Source: RYN-433 sp036558265
GTDB taxonomy: Bacteria; Planctomycetota; Phycisphaerae; Tepidisphaerales; Tepidisphaeraceae
Direction of reading: 5' to 3'
Assembly (NCBI GenBank): GCA_036558265.1
Contig: DATBFY010000484.1
Span: forward strand, 1 to 21,575
DNA: 21,575 nucleotides
Of the stretch, positions 6,156 through 13,800 are shown one piece after another (the first letter of the stretch is position 1; each line of letters begins with the position of its first letter). Below the pieces are notes generated by a model. The model was given only the letters and a program-made list of their open reading frames with translations, was not told the origin of the DNA and did not search any database. The position numbers were made by a program, and so were the translations under genes.

Positions 6156-8684
6156 ATGACCGGTGCGATTCCCGATGGTGGCGGCGCGGCGGCGGCGGCG
6201 GCGGCTGGGATGCGGGGCTACCGCTACAAGCATGGCGACCGCCCGCTCGACGGTTACACGATCCAGCGCGCCGCGGGGCGCGGGGGGTTCGGCGAGGTCT
6301 ATTACGCCGTCAGCGACGGCGGGCGCGAGGTCGCGCTCAAGATCGTGCAGGCATACGAGCAGGTCGAGCTGCGCGGCATCAGCCAGTGCATGAACCTCAA
6401 GAGCCCGCACCTGGTGAGCGTGTTCGACGTGCGCTACGCGGACGACGGACAGCCGGTCGTGATCATGGAGTACGTCGCCGGGCCGTCGCTGCGCGAGATC
6501 CTGGACGAATCGCCGTCGGGCCTGGGGACGCAGAAGGCGGCGTTTTTCCTCCGCGAGATCGGCAAGGGACTGACGTACCTGCACGACTGCGGGATCGTTC
6601 ACCGGGACCTGAAGCCGGCGAACATTTTTTACGAGAACGGTTACGTCAAGATCGGCGATTATGGCCTGAGCAAGATGATCAGCGCCAGTCACCGCAGCGG
6701 CCAGACGGTGACGGTGGGGACGCTGCATTACATGGCGCCGGAGGTCGGGGCGGGTCGGTACGACCGCGGGATCGACATTTACGCGCTGGGGGCGCTGCTG
6801 TTCGAGATGATCACGGGTCAGCCGCCGTTCTTCGGGATGAGCCCTGCGGAAGTGCTGATGAAGCACGTGAGCGCGCAGGTGGATGTGAGCAACGTGGAGG
6901 AGCCGTTCGCGAGCGTGATCCGCAAGGCGCTGGCGAAGGATCCGGCGCAGCGGTACCAGACGGTTCAGGAGATGATCGAGGCGGTGTTCGGGAGCCAGCA
7001 CGTGCAGCAGAGCGTGTCGTGCTTCTCGCCGGACAGCTTGACGCTGGTGGCGGGACGGGTTGCCGGACACGCGGGCATTCGCCCGGGAGGTCCTGCGGTG
7101 CCGCGGTCGCTGTCTTCGCGGGCGTATGAGGTGGGCGGGCGCGGCGGCGACGAGAAGGATTGGGGAGCGGGCGTGGTGGATCGGGTCAGCGGGCGTGCGC
7201 GACGAGCTGCCCGGCGGTTTGCCTCGCTGGGGCATCGCCTGGCGAACCGTGCGGCGAGGTTGGCGGGTCGGGGCGGGGCCGGTGCAGGCCTCGGCGGGAT
7301 GCAGACGCTGCCTTACCCGGCGCCGCAGGTCGAACCGGTGCCCGGGCCGGTCTTGGCGGTCGATGAACTGTCGCGGTGGCATCGCGTGCTGCTGATGGGG
7401 ATCGCGACGGTGGCATTGGGGGTCGCCGCGGGTGCGTTCGCCGACGGGCACAACCCCCCGATTTCGGCGTGGTTCACGATGCTGGGGATCCTGGGGGCGA
7501 CGCTGTCGATTACCTGGGCGTCGCGGCACGTGCTGCCGGCGCTGCGCGGGGAGTCGTGGTTCATGCGGCACCTGGCGGCGGGGGGATTGGCGGGGGCGGC
7601 GGTGATCGCGGTGGCGCTGCCGGCGTGGGTGCCGGCGCTGAGCCCGCATATTGGGCGGCGGTCGTTCCACGTGGGCGAGACGCTGGCGTCGATCTGCCTG
7701 GCGCTACTGGTGGTGGATTGGTCGAAGCGGACGCGTGCGACGCGGCGGGAGCGGGTGTCGCTGGGCGACCTGATCTCGGCGGGGATCGCGGCCGTGGTGG
7801 TGGGCATGGCGATGGACGCGGCGGTGGAGGTGGTGATCGGAGTGATGTGCGGGACGTCGCTGGGGGTTCAGATCCTGTCGGCGTGGACGCCGCGCGTGCG
7901 GCGCGACGTACAAGGCGCAGCGGTGAAGAGTCAGTTTGACGATATCCGGAAGACCCTCACCCTGCCCGCTCGCGGGCAGTCGCCGGATCCGCTCGCTTCT
8001 CCCGGAGTACCGGGAGAGGGTGCTGAAACCGCCTCGGTCGCGACGCCGCTGGGCGGCGGTCGCCACGTGGACATGGCGACGATTTACTCGGTGGCGCGGC
8101 GGTCGGTGGTGGCGGGGAAGACGGTGGTGCTCTGGCCGTTCCGGCTGGTGTTCAAGATTCTGGCCGGGGTGCTGCTGCTGGCGTCGCTGCTGCTGGCGGT
8201 GGCGGTGGCGTTCGACGTGCCGGGGCTACTCGCGTCGGGGCGGATTGATCCGAGGCTGCCGGAGCACATTCGACAAGGAATGGGGATCGAGAATTGGGCG
8301 CTGGCGATGCGGTCGATAGGCCTGGTGGGGTTGTTCCTGCTGGGGAGTTTGGCGGTGACGCTTCTGATGTGGTTCCGGCGGCCGCAGGGTGGGGTTCACA
8401 TGCTGCGGGTGGTGGCGGGTGCGGCGATGCTGATCTGGGCGCCGTTCATCCTGGCGTCGTACGGGATCGACTGGACGGTGACCGAGGTGCATCTGCGGCC
8501 CATCGGTCGGGATTTCTGGCAGCCGTTCGTCCAACAGGTGACGCCGCACCTCCTGATCCGCGCGGCGGTGGTGCAGGTGGCGGGGATCCTGCTGCTGTTG
8601 TGGCCGGCGCGGCAGGCGCGGCGGCATGAGGTTGCGTCGAAGCAGGTCAACGGAACTCAAGAAGCACCGGCGGCGACGACTTAA
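6156..8684 (+). CDS. Membrane Ser/Thr protein kinase with polytopic C-terminus
   Basis: This is a Hanks-type kinase of 842 residues that should phosphorylate Ser or Thr on cytosolic partners. Domain residues about 34-285 carry the Gly loop GRGGFGEV (41-48), VALK with K62, HRDLKPAN (149-156, catalytic D151), DYG (168-170, a DFG variant), GTLHYMAPE (to 196) and DIYALGALLFEMITGQPPF. An Arg/Gly-rich linker leads to about nine hydrophobic helices between residue 408 and 825, split by a soluble loop near 575-650 that contains an inserted palindromic repeat. The C-terminus is polar. Most bacterial kinases of this class have one membrane helix and an external sensor domain, so this multi-helix tail is unusual. 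A run of seven alanines follows the start. AGGAG (6145-6149) lies six bases before the ATG, and the gene upstream ends 13 bases before it, consistent with translational coupling. Confidence 0.92.
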   Translation: MTGAIPDGGGAAAAAAAGMRGYRYKHGDRPLDGYTIQRAAGRGGFGEVYYAVSDGGREVALKIVQAYEQVELRGISQCMNLKSPHLVSVFDVRYADDGQPVVIMEYVAGPSLREILDESPSGLGTQKAAFFLREIGKGLTYLHDCGIVHRDLKPANIFYENGYVKIGDYGLSKMISASHRSGQTVTVGTLHYMAPEVGAGRYDRGIDIYALGALLFEMITGQPPFFGMSPAEVLMKHVSAQVDVSNVEEPFASVIRKALAKDPAQRYQTVQEMIEAVFGSQHVQQSVSCFSPDSLTLVAGRVAGHAGIRPGGPAVPRSLSSRAYEVGGRGGDEKDWGAGVVDRVSGRARRAARRFASLGHRLANRAARLAGRGGAGAGLGGMQTLPYPAPQVEPVPGPVLAVDELSRWHRVLLMGIATVALGVAAGAFADGHNPPISAWFTMLGILGATLSITWASRHVLPALRGESWFMRHLAAGGLAGAAVIAVALPAWVPALSPHIGRRSFHVGETLASICLALLVVDWSKRTRATRRERVSLGDLISAGIAAVVVGMAMDAAVEVVIGVMCGTSLGVQILSAWTPRVRRDVQGAAVKSQFDDIRKTLTLPARGQSPDPLASPGVPGEGAETASVATPLGGGRHVDMATIYSVARRSVVAGKTVVLWPFRLVFKILAGVLLLASLLLAVAVAFDVPGLLASGRIDPRLPEHIRQGMGIENWALAMRSIGLVGLFLLGSLAVTLLMWFRRPQGGVHMLRVVAGAAMLIWAPFILASYGIDWTVTEVHLRPIGRDFWQPFVQQVTPHLLIRAAVVQVAGILLLLWPARQARRHEVASKQVNGTQEAPAATT
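7954..8022. repeat. Palindromic mobile-type repeat inserted in frame in the kinase gene
   Basis: The segment has a cruciform layout. Outer arms CACCCT (7958-7963) and AGGGTG (8017-8022) enclose two perfect hairpins: CTGCCCGC (7962-7969) with GCGGGCAG (7972-7979), and TCTCCCGG (7998-8005) with CCGGGAGA (8010-8017) around AGTA. The arms of neighbouring stems overlap by a base or two, so they cannot all form fully at once. It is translated as part of the kinase (LTLPARGQSPDPLASPGVPGE), keeping the frame, in a soluble loop between membrane helices. Codon choice and Pro content differ from the flanks. Such CCCTCACCC...GGGAGAGGGTG sequences recur as intergenic repeats in many genomes. Confidence 0.7.
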
Positions 8685-8706
8685 TCGCGGTCTGGAGGCG
8701 ATCGAC

Positions 8707-9372
8707 ATGAATGCATATCGACTCCGCAGCCCTTGCGTCCTCTGGGCGCTGATGATTGTCGGCCTGGCGGGTGCCGCGCGCGGCGGTGAGCCGGCGGCGA
8801 CGTGCCCATCATGCGAGGTGGAGAAGACGTGGGTGACGGATTTCCCGACGTTCGCGAATGCCAACGGGACCCGGCAATGGATCGTCGGGCGAACGACGAC
8901 GGTCTGCCTGAACGAAGGCGAGGCGATGGAGCGCGCGCGGCACACTACCCGGCAGTTATTGGTGGATTTCCTGCGGCCGCAGTTGGGCCAGTTCGGGCCG
9001 GACGACGAAGCGTGGCTTAAGCAGAGGCTGACGCGAGAGTTGACGACGGGGCGGCTGGTGAAGGACCGGTCGGTGTCGCACGTGAAGCGGCCTTACGGGG
9101 AGGTGTGGAGCGCGGCGATCCTGGTGGACGCGTCGAGCGATCGGCTGGCGACGGTCGCGCGCGAGCACCGGATCTGGCGGCAGAGTCGCGATACGACCGT
9201 GCGGCGGACCGGCGCGTCGATCTTCGGGTTGTCGGTGGTGATCCTGCTGGTCTACGCGGTGCTGAACTTCCTGACCAAGGGTTATTTCCGCGGGCGCTTG
9301 CGCGCGATGGCGGGATTCGCCCTGTGCGGCGGGACGATGGTCTTGATCTGGCTGATGAAGGCGGCAGGATAG
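8707..9372 (+). CDS. Exported or membrane protein with CxxC motif, unknown function
   Basis: This 221-residue protein is not recognised. It has a signal-peptide-like N-terminus (MNAYRLRSPCVLWALMIVGLAGAARG) with an AxA-type cleavage region. A CPSC motif follows at 33-36, then a soluble region of about 140 residues with a V-x-R-x-x-G-E-V-W core (RPYGEVWSAAILVD). Two membrane helices close the chain (about 171-195 and 202-219). The topology suggests a soluble domain outside the cytoplasm anchored at its C-terminus. CPSC could bind metal or be redox active. GGAGG at 8694-8698 lies eight bases before the chosen ATG; the frame opens earlier at 8626, but that part overlaps the kinase end. It lies between the kinase (22-base gap) and the sigma factor (7-base gap), a position suited to a sensor or regulator. 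Confidence 0.75.
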   Translation: MNAYRLRSPCVLWALMIVGLAGAARGGEPAATCPSCEVEKTWVTDFPTFANANGTRQWIVGRTTTVCLNEGEAMERARHTTRQLLVDFLRPQLGQFGPDDEAWLKQRLTRELTTGRLVKDRSVSHVKRPYGEVWSAAILVDASSDRLATVAREHRIWRQSRDTTVRRTGASIFGLSVVILLVYAVLNFLTKGYFRGRLRAMAGFALCGGTMVLIWLMKAAG

Positions 9373-9379
9373 GGTGCGC

Positions 9380-10276
9380 ATGAGCGGCAGCGGCGGGTTG
9401 AGCGATGCGGACCGGTACCTGCTGGAGCGCGTCCGCCGGCAGGACGGCGAGGCGTGGTCGCAGCTCGTGGGCAGGTACCAGGGGCGGCTGCTGGCGTTCG
9501 CGCGGGGGCGGCACGTGAAGGAGGCGGACGCGGAAGATTTCGTGCAGGACACGTTCCTCAAGTTCCTGCGCGGGGTGGAGCAATTCCGCGGCGAGGCGAG
9601 CATCGAGACGTTTTTGTTCCTCCTGCTGCGGCGGCGGATCGCCGATTCGCTGCGCGGGCGGCGGGTGCCGGCGTGTGGGGCGAGCGACCCGGACACGGTA
9701 ATCGAGGACGGCGGCGCGCCCGCCGACGACAGCGCCAGCTTTTACGCCCGCCGGGACGAGCGGCTATCCCAGGAGCGCGCGGCGCTGGCGAAGGCGATCA
9801 TGGGGCTGGTTGAAGGCCTGCGCGAGGAACGCAACTTCCGCGACCTGCAACTGGCGGAGATGCTCTTCTACGCGCAGATGCGCAACAACGCGATCGGGCA
9901 TGTCATGGGGCTGGATGAGAAGTACGTCGGCCTCCTGAAGCACCGGTGGATCAAGCAGCTTCGGGGGCAGATCGAACGGGTGCTCAAGCCTGTTTCCGGG
10001 ACGGCTGTCGAAACGGAGACGCGCCAGGAATCGATCTTGAGCGAGATCTGGGAGGAGCACCGCCCGAGTTGTCCCAAGCGCACCACGCTGGGCGGCTACG
10101 TCCTGGGCACGCTCGACGAGCCGTGGCGGCAGTACGTTCAGTTTCACCTCGAACGACTGGGGTGCCGGTTCTGCGCGGCGAACCTGGACGACCTGCGGCG
10201 CGAGACGGCGGACGAGAGTCACAGGCTGCGCGAGCGGGTGATGCAATCGACCGTAGGGTTCTTCCGCAGGCCATAG
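9380..10276 (+). CDS. ECF sigma factor with C-terminal anti-sigma-like zinc domain
   Basis: This 298-residue sigma-70 family protein should direct RNA polymerase to a dedicated promoter set. Region 2 lies at about 30-95 (GRYQGRLLAFARGR...AEDFVQDTFLKFLRG, then TFLFLLLRRRIADSLRGRR). Region 4 lies at about 135-200 (LQLAEMLFYAQMRNNAIGHVMGLDEKYVGLLKHRWIKQLR). ECF factors are usually near 200 residues; here about 95 more follow. The segment HRPSCPKRTTLGGYVLGTLDEPWRQY...FHLERLGCRFCAANLDDL (227-271) has the Cys...His-x5-Cys-x2-Cys layout and amphipathic spacing of the anti-sigma zinc domain (C231, H256, C262, C265). The start is the ATG at 9380, five bases after AGGG; a GTG two codons upstream is possible. 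It is last in the five-gene run, so the neighbouring kinase or the fused domain may control its activity. Confidence 0.88.
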   Translation: MSGSGGLSDADRYLLERVRRQDGEAWSQLVGRYQGRLLAFARGRHVKEADAEDFVQDTFLKFLRGVEQFRGEASIETFLFLLLRRRIADSLRGRRVPACGASDPDTVIEDGGAPADDSASFYARRDERLSQERAALAKAIMGLVEGLREERNFRDLQLAEMLFYAQMRNNAIGHVMGLDEKYVGLLKHRWIKQLRGQIERVLKPVSGTAVETETRQESILSEIWEEHRPSCPKRTTLGGYVLGTLDEPWRQYVQFHLERLGCRFCAANLDDLRRETADESHRLRERVMQSTVGFFRRP

Positions 10277-10378
10277 TCGGGGTCGATCGAGAGCGACCGG
10301 CATATCTCCCGCAACTTACAGCCTTCGGACGATAAATTGGGGCACTTCAATTTAAACTGCATGGCCCTGATCAGGCGG

Positions 10379-10400
10379 GGTAGTTTTTAGTTGAACTACC
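10379..10400. repeat. Inverted repeat GGTAGTT-N8-AACTACC
   Basis: A seven-base perfect dyad with an eight-base loop. It lies over the -35 element of the candidate promoter and is followed at once by CTATC-N7-GATAG (10400-10416). No U-run follows, so an operator is more likely than a terminator. Confidence 0.5.
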
Positions 10401-10419
10401 TATCTGTCAAGGATAGATT
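10391..10419 (+). promoter_or_regulatory. Candidate promoter for the giant surface-protein gene
   Basis: TTGAAC (10391-10396; 4 of 6 to the sigma-70 -35) and TAGATT (10414-10419; 4 of 6 to the -10) are separated by 17 bases in the most AT-rich part of the spacer. The start point would fall near 10426, giving a leader of about 380 bases. TGAAC is also compatible with an ECF-type -35, but no matching ECF -10 is clear. Confidence 0.35.
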
Positions 10420-10433
10420 GCCAACCGTTCCGT

Positions 10434-10447
10434 TCGTTTGCAAACGA
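10434..10447. promoter_or_regulatory. 14-bp perfect palindrome, candidate operator
   Basis: TCGTTTGCAAACGA is fully self-complementary. It begins about eight bases after the inferred start point of the candidate promoter, a usual place for a repressor site. Its right half and the next three bases, CAAACGATGC (10441-10450), recur inverted as GCATCGTTTG at 10719-10728. Confidence 0.45.
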
Positions 10448-10803
10448 TGCCTCTCGGCACCAGTTGACGACGAAAGGAAGTAGGTTTGCCACGGCGCGGG
10501 TGGACGCCGAATCGACTCACGCCGTGGGTGGGTGTCATTTGCTCCTCCGGCAGATCTGGAGTGACGTCATTTCAGGGCGACTTCCGGGGTTTGCGATTCC
10601 GTGCGCATGAAGGGTGGGGACCAAGGACGTACGGCGCATGCGGTGTCGCGACAGGGCAACCCAGGGCAAATTCACATCCGAGGCAAGCTTCGACACCGGG
10701 GATACCTCCGCGCATGACGCATCGTTTGGCGTCCGGCGACGCGCGCGGCGCAGTTTGACACCCGGTTTGGGGCGACACGGTTTCTGACCACGAAGGAGTA
10801 CGT

Positions 10804-13800
10804 ATGTTCGCGCGCGGCGGTCGGGGGCGGCGGCGGATCAACCAGGGTCGGCAGCGGCCGAGAACGCCGGACGCGCCCTGGGAACACCTCAACGTCGATC
10901 GGATATTGGCCTACCGCTGCGCGGACGCCGTCGAATCCCTCGAACAGCGTTTCCTCCTCAGCGGCGCGCACGATGCGGCGCTGGTTGCCGCCGTGCAGTC
11001 GGCGCTCTCGACGAGCAACTCCACCGGGTTCTCGGCGTGGAGTCACAAGCTGACCGGCGCAGCCGCCCTGGGCAAGCAACTCCCCGTCGTCGGCACGGCG
11101 TTCGGCAGCGGCTACGACCCGCAGTCTGAGCTGAATTCGCTGCTCTCCCGCCTGAGCGGCAGCTACACGACGCTGGCGCAGTTGTCGTCGGCGCTCGAGG
11201 GCACCGCGGGCCTGGGCGACGGCGTGCAGGTCGTCGCGACGCACGATAATCCGGATGACCTCCAGTTTGACCTGAAGTTCAACAAGTCCACGAGCGTGGT
11301 CGTGCCGGTGGCGGCCAACTACGGCGGCGTGAACCTGGACCTGGGCGGGAGCGTCACCCTGGCGACGACCCTCGACTTCACGCTGACGCTCGGCGCGTAC
11401 TGGGACGGCAGCCAGGCGCAGTTTTACGTCGCGAACAGCGGCGACCAGTTGAACGTGTCGGCCGGCGTGTCGGCGGCGAGTCTCAATGCGACGGCGCATC
11501 TCGGTTTCGTGCAGGTCAATGCCAGCGGCGGGTCGGTGACGTTCTCGCCCGCGTTCGCGATGACGCTCAATGATCCGGGCGCGGCGGGGGGCGCGGGGCG
11601 GATTACGCTGGGCGAGCTGAACGGGACCACGCTCTCGTCCCTGGTGAACACGAACGTGACCGGCCCGGCGGCCAGCGTATCCGCAAACATCACCAGCTCG
11701 CTGATCCCGGCGAGCAAGAGCCTGTCGTTCTCCTGGTCCAACATCTCCGACACCAACAGCGCGACGACGAACCTGAACACCGACCCGCTGATGTCGGCAT
11801 ACAAGGGGCTGAGCCAGTTGAGCGGGGCGAGCGTCAAATCCGCGATCCAATCGTTTACCGCGTGGACGGCGAACATCGTCACCAGCCCGCAACTGCTCGC
11901 CAGCGGCCTGCCGATCTTCCACGACCGCATCGGGGAATTGGCGAACCTTTCGACGATCCTGAAGAACCGCCTGGTGGACCAGGTCGGCACGTTCACGGAT
12001 GTGGACCAGGTACGCGCCAAGTATGCCTCGGAAAGCGACCTGGGGAGCGTGACCACGACGCTGGTGGGCAATGAGCTGCGCTTCTCGGTCGGCGTGCACC
12101 CGACCGTCAACGGGTCGCTGCCGATCGATACGGAGCTGGGGTCGGCGCTGCACATCCTGGTCGATGCGCCGCCGGTGTCGGCGAGCGCGACGATCAACGG
12201 CACGCTGAACTTCGGTTTCGACCTTACGACGGGCGGATTTTTCCTGAACGACAGCAGCGGGGGGACATCGCTGACCGTGGGCGCGGCGATGAACGCGACG
12301 AACATCAACGCGACCGGCGGGGCGGGGTTCGCGGCGATCACGGTGACGGGCGGGTCGGCGGCGGCGAGCGCCAATATCGCGCTGAGCCTGACCGCGCCTT
12401 CCGCGGGACATCTGACGGCCGCGGATTTTGCCGGCGGGACGACCAACATCAATCAGCTCGTCGGAGCGACCGTCTCCGGGTCGGCATCGGTCAGCCTGCC
12501 CATCTCGTCGCCGCTCCTGGGCATCGGGTCCAAGACGTTCACGGCGACCTGGCCGGACTTTACTTCGCCGGCGAGCGCGACGACCAACGCGTCGGATTTC
12601 CTCAATTTCCAGAACTACGAGAACATCCAGCCGCAGCAGTTCAGCCAGGGGCTGGATCGGATCCTGGATCTCCTGACCAGCGAGGCGGCGAGCAGCGCGC
12701 TATTCAACAAGAAGCTGCCGCTGGTGAACCAGTCGGCCGCGGACCTGGTCAACATCAACCAGTTCCTGCACAACGTGCTGACGCAGTACACCGATGCGGT
12801 CGTGGACGCCGACGGCAATACGACGATGCCGTTCCACGACAGCACGACCCTGCTGAACCTGTTGAAGAACCTGCCGGGCGTGGGGCCCAGCGGCGTGACC
12901 GCGCAGGCGACGGCCAACGACATCCGCTACACGCTGCACAAAACCGACACGATCAACAAATTCGTGCCGTTCAGCCTGGGCATCGGCTCCCAGGTGGCGC
13001 TGGACGTGTCCGGGACGATCAACGCGACGCTTTCGACCACCGAGGACATCACCTTCGGCGTCGATACCAGTGGTCACTTCTTCATCGTCGATCCGGGTTC
13101 CACGCCGATCTTCAAGGCCAACCTGGCGGTCACGACCAATCTCAACGCCAGCACGTCGTTGGGATTCCTGGGCGTGAGCGTGACGGGCGGCAAGGCGACG
13201 ATGGGTGGGAGCGTGTCGCTGAACCTGCACGACCCTGCGACCGATTCGCCCGCGACGCCGGGGATCATCAGTTGGAGCGAGCTGGCGGGGAACAACATCG
13301 GGGTGATCGCGTCGGCGTCGGTGGCGGGGTCGGCGAGCGTCTCGCTGCCCCTGAGCACCACCCTCTTTCCCGATACCGCGACGCTGACGGCGAACTGGGG
13401 GGATATCACAAATCCCGCGACGTTTACGGTAAATACTGCAGCGATCCAGAAGTTTTACAACTTTAACAACATTGGCGCGGGCGACGTTTTGTCGGGGTTG
13501 CAGCAGTTGCCGGCGATGCTGGCGCACCTGGCGGATTCGGGGGCGTTTGGCAAGAACCTGCAGTTCATCGGGTCGTCGCTGGCCAACGCCGTGGGGCTGG
13601 GGAATCGTTTCCAGAATGTCGTCAACGCGCTGGGGTCGTTCACGACGATCCAACAGCTCGCCTCGGCACTGCAGGCGCAGCTCGGCGGGGCGGCGAACGC
13701 GGTCGTTACGGTTACGCCCAGCGACCTGGAGATCACGCTCGCGGTCAACCAGTCCATGGCGGGGCAGGCGGCGCAGTTCAACATCAACAAGACGCTCTCG

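Larger units (their letters stand above)
10277..10803. other. 527-base intergenic leader, palindrome-rich
   Basis: I see no convincing gene here. A 90-codon frame from TTG 10486 follows an AGGAAG but has atypical composition and no recognisable content. The first 170 bases are clearly AT-richer than the surroundings. Perfect palindromes of eight bases or more are TCGATCGA (10283-10290), CCTGATCAGG (10366-10375), TCGTTTGCAAACGA (10434-10447), CAGATCTG (10551-10558), TGACGTCA (10562-10569), CGCATGCG (10635-10642) and TGTCGCGACA (10644-10653). GACGC-N8-GCGTC (10716-10733) and GGTCG-N8-CGACC (10281-10298) are further dyads. The second could weakly terminate the sigma operon. A perfect TTGACA lies at 10755-10760 without a good -10 partner. 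Confidence 0.6.

Noticed and set aside
5673..7670. Antisense open frame of 665 codons under the FHA-like and kinase genes
   Set aside because: Arg/Pro/His-rich shadow of two well-supported sense genes.
10281..10298. GGTCG-N8-CGACC as an intrinsic terminator of the sigma operon
   Set aside because: A stem of only five pairs and no U-run follows, so it does not meet the usual criteria.
10643..10715. Partial resemblance to the c-di-GMP-I (GEMM) riboswitch: ACAGGGCAA and ACCGGGGATACC
   Set aside because: The conserved ACGCAAAGCC core and the required pairings are not present in the right order. An Infernal search with the GEMM model would settle it.
10486..10758. Possible 90-codon gene in the spacer, TTG start after AGGAAG
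   Set aside because: No recognisable content, no hydrophobic or structured pattern, and the region is full of palindromes. Leader function is more likely.
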